Below, one piece after another: positions 1-7,580 of a DNA stretch of 39,495 nucleotides. The notes below the pieces were generated by a model. That model was not told where the DNA came from. It saw only the letters and a list, made by a program, of their open reading frames with translations, and ran no database searches. Origin of the DNA: Deltaproteobacteria bacterium (GTDB lineage: Bacteria > Myxococcota_A > Polyangia > Polyangiales > Polyangiaceae). The DNA is taken from the NCBI GenBank assembly GCA_016875405.1, contig VGRJ01000035.1, positions 1 through 39,495 of the forward strand, given 5' to 3'. Every line of letters starts with the position of its first letter. Positions within the stretch are counted from its first letter, which is position 1. The position numbers and the translations under genes were made by a program.

Positions 1-114
1 TCGCACGAGGGCGAGCCGCGTCCGCGGGTCATCGCCCGCATGCTGTACGAACCATGAGTCCTTCGACGAGCACCGGCGCGACGCGTCGTATGACCGAGCG
101 ACGCACGGCCGCGC

Positions 115-1332
115 TCAGCTCGCGAACATCGTCACGTCGGTCGCAGCCGCAAAGCAGATCTCCTTGGCCGCATCCCAGTCCGGGTGGCGGACGAGCAAGT
201 AGCCGTCCGAGACCAGCGTCTGCTTCCAATCGCGGCGATGGGCGCCTGGCCGAAGCAGCTGATCCTCGACGAGAAATCGCCCGTAGCGCTGCTTCCAGTG
301 GTCGAGCCCGAAGATCCCGGTGATTCGCCCCTGGCCCTTGGCGCGCTTGAACACGATGCCGCAGTTGTACAGGCGCGTCGTCGGCGCCTCGAACGAGCTC
401 CACGCCGCGACCCGAGCCCACTCGCGGAAGAGGTCGATGTCGCAGGTGTGGTTCATCTGGTCGACGAGGTGCGCACCCCCGGGGCGACAGCCGATCTCGC
501 CGAAGATCGCCTCGCCCTTCGGCGTGAAGAACCACTCCATGTGCGTGTACCCGCTGCCCATGCCCAGCGCGGAGAGGACCTTGCGACCGAGCTCACGACC
601 TTTGCGGATCTTCGCCTGCTCGAGATCCCTCACGGTGATGATGACCGGGCTGATCCACTCGTTTGAGCGCGCCTCGAGTGGCTTCGGCAGGTACTGTGCG
701 ACGTTCTCGAACGCCGGACGACCTTCGATGCATACGGTGTCGTAGGTGAACTCCTCGCCCTCGACGTACTCCTCGACGCTGACCTCGGTCACGCCTCGCA
801 GCATGCCGAGCACGCGCTCGAGCTCGGCGCGATCGCCGACGCGGTAGGTGTTGGCGCTGCCGGCACCCGCGATGGGCTTCACGATGAGCGGGTAGTCGAT
901 CTGCTCGGCCGCGGCGCGCACGTCGTCGGCGGTGAAGGCCCGGGCAGACCGCGGGGTGCGGAGGCCGGCCGCGCGCACGCGCTCCTTCATGAGCTCCTTG
1001 TCGCGGAAGCCTCTCACGGTGTCGACGCTCATGCCTGGGAGCCCCCAGCGCTCGCGCAACTTCGCGGCGAGGATGACGAGCGGCTCCCAGTTCGTCCACA
1101 CGCGGTCGATCGACTGGCCTCGGAGCGCGGCGGTCGCGCGCGCGACGACGTCGTCCTCGTCCATGATTCGCGGGACCGCGACGTAGCCGGAGAGGTAGCG
1201 CTTCACCGACTCGGGGAGCCGCTCGCGCGGGGTATCGCCAATGCCGATCACCTGCGCGCCGACCTCGGCGAGGCCTCGGCAGTACTGGATCATCTCGGGC
1301 GGATAGCTTGGGGCGAGGAAGACTACGCGCAT
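115..1332 (-). CDS. ATP-grasp domain ligase, paralogue A (divergent)
   Basis: A 405-residue ATP-grasp enzyme, predicted to be a cytosolic ligase that activates a carboxylate as an acyl phosphate and joins it to an amine or other nucleophile. The N-terminus is a Rossmann-like pre-ATP-grasp domain (VVFLAPSYPPE). A nucleotide-binding Lys lies in YPLIVKPIAGAGSA (K152). The hinge/adenine region is VSVEEYVEGEEF (about 185-196). Metal and phosphate ligands lie in HMEWF (E266) and FGEIGCRPGG (E279, R283). The E-I-x-x-R-P-x-G form resembles amino-acid and dipeptide ligases of the BacD/carnosine synthase type; that is family knowledge, and the substrate is unknown. The start is an ATG aligned with the starts of two paralogues at 1453 and 4176. 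The same frame stays open far upstream, but there it runs opposite the next gene. It is transcribed away from the rest of the locus across a 120-bp divergent spacer (1333-1452) that probably holds both promoters; I could not pick convincing boxes. Confidence 0.9.
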   Translation of the reverse strand: MRVVFLAPSYPPEMIQYCRGLAEVGAQVIGIGDTPRERLPESVKRYLSGYVAVPRIMDEDDVVARATAALRGQSIDRVWTNWEPLVILAAKLRERWGLPGMSVDTVRGFRDKELMKERVRAAGLRTPRSARAFTADDVRAAAEQIDYPLIVKPIAGAGSANTYRVGDRAELERVLGMLRGVTEVSVEEYVEGEEFTYDTVCIEGRPAFENVAQYLPKPLEARSNEWISPVIITVRDLEQAKIRKGRELGRKVLSALGMGSGYTHMEWFFTPKGEAIFGEIGCRPGGAHLVDQMNHTCDIDLFREWARVAAWSSFEAPTTRLYNCGIVFKRAKGQGRITGIFGLDHWKQRYGRFLVEDQLLRPGAHRRDWKQTLVSDGYLLVRHPDWDAAKEICFAAATDVTMFAS

Positions 1333-1452
1333 CGCGAGGCAGGGTAGCAAAGTTGCCGGCGTGCCGGCGCCTCGACGTTTGCGCCTGGACACGTTGGCGC
1401 TGCGGCATCCTGGCCGCGTCCGCCCGACTTGGGTACGCTCTCGACTCTCCCC

Positions 1453-2667
1453 ATGCGGCCCGTCGTCTTCGTCGCACCCTTTCCGCTCGAGACCACCATG
1501 CGCTTCGCGAGGGCCGCCGCGAGGCTTCCGGGCGTGCGCCTGCTCGCCGTCGTTCAAGAGCCGCCGCGCGGTCGCGACGCGCGCCTCTTCGCCGACGTGG
1601 TCCGAGTCAAGGACGGCCTGTCTACCGCGCAGCTCGCCGAAGCGGTCGACTTGCTCCGCAAGAAGTATGGGCAACCACATCGGATCGTGGGCGTGCTCGA
1701 GGTGCTTCAGGTGCAGCTCGCGACGCTCCGTCGCCACTTCGGCGTACCAGGCACTGACCCCGACACCGCCGATCTGTTCCGCGACAAGGCTCGAATGAAG
1801 GATCGGCTGCGAGCCGCGGGCCTGCCCGTCGCACGCCATGCGCTCGTCCACTCGCGCGCCGACGCCGAGGCGTTCATGCGGGCCGTCGGTTTCCCGATGG
1901 TCCTGAAGCCCCCCGCAGGGATGGGCGCGAAGGCCACCTTCCGGGTGCACGACGCCGAGGAGCTCTACCGAGCGCTCGGAGGCATGGGCGCGAGCCGCGA
2001 ACACCCCGTGCTCGCCGAGGAGTTCTTGACCGGCGAGGAGGGGAGCTTCGACACCGTGACCGTGGGCGGGGTGCCGAGCGGCGACTCGGTGTCCTTGTAC
2101 CTGCCGACCCCGCTCCGCGTGCTCGAGAACCCCTGGATTCAGTGGTGCTGCCTCTTGCCTCGCTCGATTCACACGCCCGAGTTCGACGCGGTCCGCGCGG
2201 TCGGCGTGAGGGCGATCAAGGTGCTCGGCCTGCGCGACGGCTTCACCCACATGGAATGGTTCCGAAGGCCCGACGGAACGGTGGCGATCGGCGAGATCGC
2301 CCAGCGCCCGCCGGGGGCGAACATCACGCGCATGATCGGCCTCGCGAACGACCTCGACCCCTATCGCGCGTGGGCTCGCGCCGTGATCGACGGCGCGTTC
2401 GACGGCCCCTGGGAGCGCCGACACGCGGTCGGCTGCGCGTTTCTCCGCGGCATGGGACGCGGCCGAATCTCGGGGCTCACTGGAGTCGCCGAGGCGAACG
2501 CGGCGGTCGGGCGGTTCGTCGAGGAGGCCGAGCTGCCGAAGCTCGGCGCGCCAAAGAGCGACAGCTACGAGGGCGACGGCTACGCGATCGTCCGCTCCGA
2601 CAGCACGGACGTTGTCCGACGCGCGCTGCGGACCATCATCGAGACCGTCAAGGTGCACTACGCATGA
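1453..2667 (+). CDS. ATP-grasp domain ligase, paralogue B
   Basis: A 404-residue ATP-grasp ligase, paralogous along its length to the genes at 115-1332 and 4176-5405. The pre-ATP-grasp domain begins MRPVVFVAPF. The ATP-binding Lys is in FPMVLKPPAGMGAKAT (K152). LAEEFLTGEEGSFDTV (about 187-202) follows, and the metal site is HMEWF (E268) plus GEIAQRPPGAN (E281, R285). The C-terminus ends with a small domain (GDGYAIVRSDS, then a helix) also found in the paralogues. I chose ATG 1453 over an in-frame ATG at 1429 because it lines up with the other two N-termini. Its stop overlaps the glgA start (ATGA, 2664-2667), so the two proteins are probably made together. The Asn seen at the metal site of many ATP-grasps is replaced here (E-I-A-Q), as in its paralogues. 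Substrate unknown. Confidence 0.9.
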   Translation: MRPVVFVAPFPLETTMRFARAAARLPGVRLLAVVQEPPRGRDARLFADVVRVKDGLSTAQLAEAVDLLRKKYGQPHRIVGVLEVLQVQLATLRRHFGVPGTDPDTADLFRDKARMKDRLRAAGLPVARHALVHSRADAEAFMRAVGFPMVLKPPAGMGAKATFRVHDAEELYRALGGMGASREHPVLAEEFLTGEEGSFDTVTVGGVPSGDSVSLYLPTPLRVLENPWIQWCCLLPRSIHTPEFDAVRAVGVRAIKVLGLRDGFTHMEWFRRPDGTVAIGEIAQRPPGANITRMIGLANDLDPYRAWARAVIDGAFDGPWERRHAVGCAFLRGMGRGRISGLTGVAEANAAVGRFVEEAELPKLGAPKSDSYEGDGYAIVRSDSTDVVRRALRTIIETVKVHYA

Positions 2668-4115
2668 AGATCCTATTCCTCTCGTCCGAGGTGGCTCCGT
2701 TCGCGAAGACCGGCGGGCTCGGCGACGTCGGCGCGGCGCTCCCGCGTGCGCTGGCAGCGCGAGGTCACGACGTCCGCGTGGTGATGCCGTGCTACCGCCG
2801 CGTGCTCGAGGGCAACCACCGCCTGCGGCTGCTCATCCCACCGATGACGCTCGCGGTCGGGCCCGCGCGGCTGTCCTTCGACACCCTCGAGGCGACGCTG
2901 CCCGGGTCGGACGTGCCGGTCTACCTCGTCCGCTGTCCGCGCCTCTACGACCGACCCAACGTCTACACGCAAGACGGCGACGAGCACCTCCGCTTCGCGC
3001 TCCTCAACTGGGCTGGGCTCCGCATCGCTCAGCAGCTCGGCTTCGCGCCCGACATCCTCCACGCGAACGATTGGCAGACCGGCCTCGCGCCGCTGATGGC
3101 GAAGACCGTCTTCGCGTGGGATCGGCTCTTCGAGCGCACGCGGTCGGTGCTCACGATCCACAACATCGGCCACCAGGGGACCTTCCCAGCCTCGGCGGTC
3201 CACGAGGTCGGGCTCGGCATAACCGCCGAGAGCTTCCACCAGGAAGAGCTCGCGCGCGGGCGCATGTCGTTCATGCTCACCGGCCTCCTCTACGCGAACG
3301 CGATCACGACGGTGAGCCCGACGTACGCCCGTGAGATTCAGACGCCCGAGCATGGCGTTGGGCTCGACGGGTACCTGCGCGCGCGCCGCGACGTGCTGTT
3401 CGGCATCCTGAACGGCATCGACGAGGACGAATGGAACCCCGCGAAGGATCGCCACCTGCCGCACCCGTTCAGCGCCGACGACCCTTCCGGCAAGGCAAAG
3501 AACAAGGAGGCCTTGCTGCGCGAGCTCGGCCTGCCGCAACGTCCCGGCGTCCCGCTCCTCGGCATCGTGAGCCGCCTCGCCTGGCAGAAGGGCTTCGACC
3601 TGTGCTTCGAGGCCCTTCCTGCGCTCTTCATGCAGCGGGATGTCCAGCTCGTGGTGCTCGGCTCGGGTGAGCCGAAATACGAAGCGTTCTTCGGGGAACT
3701 CGCGCGGCGCTTGCCGAACCGTGTGCGCTTTCTGAACCGCTTCAGCGAGCCGCTCGCACACCTCATCGAGGCGGCGAGCGATCTCTTCCTCATGCCCTCG
3801 CGCTACGAGCCGTGCGGGTTGAACCAGATGTACAGCCTCGTCTACGGGACGCCTCCCATCGTGCACCGCACCGGTGGGCTCGCCGACACCGTGCGCCGCT
3901 GGAACCCCATGACGGGGCAGGGCAACGGCTTCGTGTTCGATCACTTCGACGCGCGCGGGCTCAAGTGGGCGCTCGGCGCGGCGGTGGACGCCTACCGGCA
4001 GCGACGAGGCTGGAACCGCCTCCGCGACAACGGCATGCGCTCGCGCTTCGGATGGTCAGAGCGCGTGGTCGAGTACGAGGATCTCTACCGCAAGCTCTGT
4101 CCCCCTACGGCATGA
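2664..4115 (+). CDS. glgA: glycogen/starch synthase (GT5)
   Basis: Bacterial glycogen synthase of glycosyltransferase family 5, 483 residues, the usual length. It transfers glucose from ADP-glucose (family expectation) to the non-reducing end of an alpha-1,4-glucan in the cytoplasm. The hallmark N-terminal substrate loop is present as FAKTGGLGDVGAALPRAL (K15-T16-G17-G18). HANDWQTG sits in the N-terminal Rossmann half. The C-terminal Rossmann half has GIVSRLAWQKGFDL and the catalytic/nucleotide region MPSRYEPCGLNQMYSLVYG followed by TGGLADTV. The start overlaps the stop of the preceding ATP-grasp gene (ATGA). A 60-bp gap separates it from the next ATP-grasp gene. No glgB, glgC or glgP is nearby, so this may be the genomic glycogen synthase or a dedicated copy for the locus; the sequence alone cannot tell. 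Confidence 0.95.
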   Translation: MKILFLSSEVAPFAKTGGLGDVGAALPRALAARGHDVRVVMPCYRRVLEGNHRLRLLIPPMTLAVGPARLSFDTLEATLPGSDVPVYLVRCPRLYDRPNVYTQDGDEHLRFALLNWAGLRIAQQLGFAPDILHANDWQTGLAPLMAKTVFAWDRLFERTRSVLTIHNIGHQGTFPASAVHEVGLGITAESFHQEELARGRMSFMLTGLLYANAITTVSPTYAREIQTPEHGVGLDGYLRARRDVLFGILNGIDEDEWNPAKDRHLPHPFSADDPSGKAKNKEALLRELGLPQRPGVPLLGIVSRLAWQKGFDLCFEALPALFMQRDVQLVVLGSGEPKYEAFFGELARRLPNRVRFLNRFSEPLAHLIEAASDLFLMPSRYEPCGLNQMYSLVYGTPPIVHRTGGLADTVRRWNPMTGQGNGFVFDHFDARGLKWALGAAVDAYRQRRGWNRLRDNGMRSRFGWSERVVEYEDLYRKLCPPTA

Positions 4116-4175
4116 GAATTTGCCGCCCATTCGTCGCCCGCCACACGCGGCTCTGTTAACGTCGGGGCCCTCGCG

Positions 4176-5405
4176 ATGCCCATCAACGTCGTCTTCCTCG
4201 AGCCCGCCTTCCCCTCGAACCAGCGCGAGTTCGTCCGCGCCCTCCACGCCGTCGGGGCCCGCGTCATCGGCATCGGTGAGCGCCCGCTCCATGCGCTCGG
4301 TGACGAGCTCCGCTCGCAGATGATCCACTACGAGCAGATCTCGAACGTCACCAGCACCGCGCAGGTCGAGCGGGTCGTGAAGGCGCTCCAGCGAAAGCTC
4401 ACGATTCATCAGCTCGAGTCGACGATCGAGGCCCACGTCATGTGCGCCGCCAAGGTCCGAGAGGCGTGCGGAATTCCTGGAACGAGCGTCAAGACCACCT
4501 ACCTCTGTCGCGACAAGCCCGCGATGAAGGAGGCGCTTCGCGCCGCGGGGATTTCATGCGCGCAGTCGATCGGCTCGGGCGATCCCGAGGAGATCCGAGA
4601 CTTCGCGCGCCGCGTCGGCTACCCGCTGATCGTCAAGCCCCGCGACGCGGCAGGCGCCTCGGGCACGATGAAGTGCAACAACGATGCGGAGCTCGAGACG
4701 GCCTTCCGCTCGTTCGGCGTCGTGGCTGGCCGAAGCGTCGCGGTCGAGGAGTTCATCGAGGGGCACGAGGGTTTCTGGGACACGCTCACCGTGGGCGGGC
4801 GCGTGATCCACGAGTTTGTCAGCCACTACTACCCGAACGTCCTCGACGCGATGCGGCACCGCTGGATCAGCCCCCAGTTCATCGCGACGAATCGCATCGA
4901 CGCGGTCACGGGCTACGACGAGCTGAAGTTGATGGGCCGCAAGGTCCTCGGCGCCCTCGGCATCGAGTCGAGCCCGACCCACATGGAGTGGTTCTACGGC
5001 CCGAAGGGACTCAAGTTCAGCGAGATCGGCTGCCGCCCACCGGGGGTCCGTGCGTGGGACCTCTACGCGGTCGGAAATGACATCGACATCTACCGCGAGT
5101 GGGCGATGACGATGGTGCACGGCAAGCCGAGCCAGCCTCTGTCTCGGCGCATGGCCGCTGGCATCGTGGCGCTTCGCCCGAGCCAGGACGGCCGCATCGT
5201 CGACTACCGGGGGGTAGGCGACATCGAGCGTGCCTTTGGGCAGTGGATCATCGACGCGCACCTACCTTCGCCTGGGACGCCAACCCAGCCCGTCGAGGCC
5301 GGCTACATGGCGAACGCCTGGATCCGCCTCAAGCACTCGGACTACGACGAGCTTCGCCGCATGCTCGACATCGTCGGTCGGACCGTGAAGGTGATCGCTC
5401 GCTGA
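4176..5405 (+). CDS. ATP-grasp domain ligase, paralogue C
   Basis: A 409-residue ATP-grasp ligase, third member of the local paralogous set. The pre-ATP-grasp segment is INVVFLEPAFPSNQREFV. The ATP-binding Lys is in YPLIVKPRDAAGASGTMK (K154). The hinge region is VAVEEFIEGHEGFWDTL (about 188-204), and the metal ligands are HMEWF (E271) and FSEIGCRPPG (E283, R287). It shares the C-terminal EAGYMANAWIRL...VGRTVKV element with paralogue B. The ATG at 4176 aligns with the starts of A and B. Eleven bases separate its stop from the TTG start of the next gene, whose GAGGAGG ribosome site begins inside this stop codon, so they are cotranscribed. Substrate unknown; the overall fold call is secure. Confidence 0.9.
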   Translation: MPINVVFLEPAFPSNQREFVRALHAVGARVIGIGERPLHALGDELRSQMIHYEQISNVTSTAQVERVVKALQRKLTIHQLESTIEAHVMCAAKVREACGIPGTSVKTTYLCRDKPAMKEALRAAGISCAQSIGSGDPEEIRDFARRVGYPLIVKPRDAAGASGTMKCNNDAELETAFRSFGVVAGRSVAVEEFIEGHEGFWDTLTVGGRVIHEFVSHYYPNVLDAMRHRWISPQFIATNRIDAVTGYDELKLMGRKVLGALGIESSPTHMEWFYGPKGLKFSEIGCRPPGVRAWDLYAVGNDIDIYREWAMTMVHGKPSQPLSRRMAAGIVALRPSQDGRIVDYRGVGDIERAFGQWIIDAHLPSPGTPTQPVEAGYMANAWIRLKHSDYDELRRMLDIVGRTVKVIAR

Positions 5406-5410
5406 GGAGG
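5404..5410 (+). promoter_or_regulatory. strong Shine-Dalgarno site that fixes a TTG start
   Basis: GAGGAGG lies 6 bases before TTG at 5417 and starts within the stop codon of the upstream ATP-grasp gene. No ATG or GTG in the same frame lies closer, and any start further upstream would fall inside the preceding gene. This site is the main reason to begin the S51-like gene at the TTG. Confidence 0.7.
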
Positions 5411-5416
5411 ACGGCG

Positions 5417-6436
5417 TTGGTACCTGCACGTCGCTCCGGCTTGTCGCGGCCCGCGCCGCGTGTTCGCCAGGCCTCGACCCACGCCGAGGGGCGAAGCCGC
5501 CCCTGTGCGCTCGCGGTGCTTGGCCAGCAGCGCTTCGTCCGAACGCTGTCGTCCGCCGTCGCGGCGCTCGACGTCCGCGGCCGCTTCGCGCTCGTCACCG
5601 CCGGGTGGCAGGAGCGCGAGGGCGAGGACCAGGAGCTCGCCGATTACCTCGGCGGCAACACCGTGAATTTGCGCCTGCACCGGCGCGCTGACGAGCTCTT
5701 CGCAGAGGATCGTGAGCTCGCCGAGGCGCACCGAAAGAAGCAGGAGCTCCTCCGCTACCGGCAGGACTTCTACCGCATCCGACTCGAGCACGAGCTCGCC
5801 GCGAACCACGTGATCCGGCTTCGGCAGGCTCCGCGTGAGGTGCTCGCGCGCGAGGAGGGCGCGTCGATCGTCGCGATCCAGCAGCTCGACGAGTACCACC
5901 TCCGCCAATGCGCTGAGATCCACGAGGAGTTCGACGCTGCGATGAAGCCGCTCGAGCGCGCGACGCTCCGCAAGCACGCCGACGCGGTGGCTGAGCTCAT
6001 CGACGGCTCGAAGGCGATCGCGATCGCAGGAGGTCACGTGGCGACGCTCGTCAATCGCATGCGGCTCTTCGATCTCGCCGGGATGATCGATGGGCAGGCG
6101 GTGTTCGCCTGGTCGGGCGGGGCGATGGCCATAAGCGAGCGCATCGTCCTCTTTCACGACAACACGCCCGAGGGAGCCGTCGCGCCCGAGGTGCTCGACT
6201 ACGGGCTCGGCCTCTTGAAGGGCGTCGTCGTCCTGCCTCAGCCCGAGCAGCGCTTGCACCTCGACGACCGCGAGCGCGTTCAGGTCATGGCGCGTCGGTT
6301 CGCGCCGGCGAAGGTGCTGGCGTTCCCGCAGAGCTCGCACCTGACGCTTCACGGCGACGCGATCCACAGCGCCGAGAACGTATCGTCGCTCGACGCCAAC
6401 GGCGACTGCCGGCCCTATACGGAGGTGGCGTCGTGA
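5417..6436 (+). CDS. peptidase S51 / cyanophycinase-like protein with helical insertion
   Basis: A 339-residue protein started from TTG. The second half (about 198-330) has features of the class I glutamine-amidotransferase-like fold of peptidase E and cyanophycinase: AIAGGHVATLVNRMRLFDL corresponds to the family's GG...L strand-turn, and VFAWSGGAMAIS is the nucleophile elbow with Ser233. The family usually reads GxSAGA; here the Ala after Ser is Gly. Residues about 80-195 are charged and largely helical, probably a coiled-coil insertion or dimer arm. Such enzymes cleave acidic peptides or cyanophycin with a catalytic Ser; here I infer hydrolysis or transfer on an amide made by the neighbouring ATP-grasp enzymes. 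The stop overlaps the next start (GTGA, 6433-6436). It might instead be a non-catalytic relative; the general-base His is not obvious to me. Confidence 0.7.
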   Translation: MVPARRSGLSRPAPRVRQASTHAEGRSRPCALAVLGQQRFVRTLSSAVAALDVRGRFALVTAGWQEREGEDQELADYLGGNTVNLRLHRRADELFAEDRELAEAHRKKQELLRYRQDFYRIRLEHELAANHVIRLRQAPREVLAREEGASIVAIQQLDEYHLRQCAEIHEEFDAAMKPLERATLRKHADAVAELIDGSKAIAIAGGHVATLVNRMRLFDLAGMIDGQAVFAWSGGAMAISERIVLFHDNTPEGAVAPEVLDYGLGLLKGVVVLPQPEQRLHLDDRERVQVMARRFAPAKVLAFPQSSHLTLHGDAIHSAENVSSLDANGDCRPYTEVAS

Positions 6437-7572
6437 CGTCTTCGATCGAAGCGCTGATCGCCGACGCGCCCGTGACGCAATCCAAGGTCGCGGCGTGGAT
6501 GTCGGGGCGCTCGTTCCCGCTCGTGGAGGGGACCGCGGCGACGTTCGTGTGGCGAGGGGAGGCGCACGAGGTCAAGCTCCGCCACTTCATCTACGGCCTC
6601 GAGACCGCGCAGCCGCTCGCGCGCGTCGAGGGCACGGATCTCTGGTGGCTTACCATCGAGGTGCCGCCGCGCTCCCGCATCGAGTACAAACTCGAGGTGG
6701 TCCGAAGCGGCCACAACGAGTGGGTACAGGATCCGCTGAACCCACACCGCGCCCGCGATCCGTTCGGCGCGAACAGCGTCCTCCAAGGTGACGGCTATCG
6801 GATCCCCGACTGGATCCATCCCGACCCCAAGGCGCGTCGCGGCGTGCTCGAGCCGTTCTCGCTCCACTCCAACGCGTTCGGTGGGAGGCGGGGCGGTCAC
6901 ATCTACTTGCCGGCACGCTTCCGAACCTCGCGTCAGTACCCGCTGCTCGTCATGCACGACGGCTCGGATTACCTGAAGTTCTCAGGCATGAAGACGGTGT
7001 TCGACAACCTGCTCGAGCGCCTCGAGGTGCCCGACATGATCGTCGCGCTCATCGACTCTCCCGACCGCCTGACCGAGTACGGCAACGACGAGCGTCATGC
7101 GCGCTACGTCACCGAAGAGCTCGTGCCGCACCTCGCGTCACGCTTTCCGCTGATCGACCAGCCTCGCGCGCGCGGCCTGATGGGCGCGAGCTTCGGTGGC
7201 GTGGCCTCGTTCTCGACCGCGATCCGCTACCCCGGCTTCTGGGGGCGGCTCCTCTTGCAGTCCGGATCGTTCGCGTTCACGGACATCGGACGACGCAACC
7301 ACCGCGGCCCGGTGTTCGATCGAGTCGTCGAGTTCATGAACGTCTACCGAAGCGCTCCGAAGCCCGTGAGCGAGCGCGTGTTCGTGAGCTGCGGCGTCTA
7401 CGAGTCCTTGATCTACGAGAATCGCTCGCTCGTGCCGATCCTCGAGTCGACTGGCATGCAGGTGCGCTTCGTCGAAGCCCGCGACGGGCACAACTGGGAG
7501 AACTGGCGCGACCGCTCCCGCGAAGGGCTATCGTGGTTATTCCGGGGTCCGCTGATGATGGTCTACGAGTGA
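6433..7572 (+). CDS. esterase D/enterochelin-esterase-like hydrolase with N-terminal E-set-like domain
   Basis: A 379-residue serine hydrolase. Residues about 30-125 look like an immunoglobulin/E-set or CBM48-like beta domain (ATFVWRGEAHEVKLRHF...WWLTIEVPP...YKLEV), as seen before the catalytic domain of enterochelin esterases and in glycogen-acting enzymes. The alpha/beta-hydrolase domain (about 145-375) carries YPLLVMHDGSDY, the nucleophile elbow GLMGASFGGVAS (Ser253), a likely acid in GVYES (E324) and the base in EARDGHNWENW (His353). There is no signal peptide, so it is predicted cytosolic. It starts at GTG 6433 within the previous stop (GTGA), and the next gene starts 8 bp after its stop. 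Substrate unknown; in context it may cleave or transfer an ester on the product of the locus. The E-set-like domain beside glgA could mean an alpha-glucan ligand, which is speculative. Confidence 0.82.
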   Translation: MTSSIEALIADAPVTQSKVAAWMSGRSFPLVEGTAATFVWRGEAHEVKLRHFIYGLETAQPLARVEGTDLWWLTIEVPPRSRIEYKLEVVRSGHNEWVQDPLNPHRARDPFGANSVLQGDGYRIPDWIHPDPKARRGVLEPFSLHSNAFGGRRGGHIYLPARFRTSRQYPLLVMHDGSDYLKFSGMKTVFDNLLERLEVPDMIVALIDSPDRLTEYGNDERHARYVTEELVPHLASRFPLIDQPRARGLMGASFGGVASFSTAIRYPGFWGRLLLQSGSFAFTDIGRRNHRGPVFDRVVEFMNVYRSAPKPVSERVFVSCGVYESLIYENRSLVPILESTGMQVRFVEARDGHNWENWRDRSREGLSWLFRGPLMMVYE

Positions 7573-7580
7573 GGTGAGAC

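Noticed and set aside
1-57. Plus-strand open frame ending at TGA 57, possible C-terminus of a gene off the left edge
   Set aside because: Only 18 codons (ending RPRVIARMLYEP) are visible, too few to support a gene; it would converge on the ATP-grasp gene at 115.
1333-2658. Upstream extension of the minus-strand ATP-grasp frame to 847 residues
   Set aside because: The extra residues are antisense to the second ATP-grasp gene, Arg/His-rich and unlike any family; the ATG at 1332 matches the paralogues.
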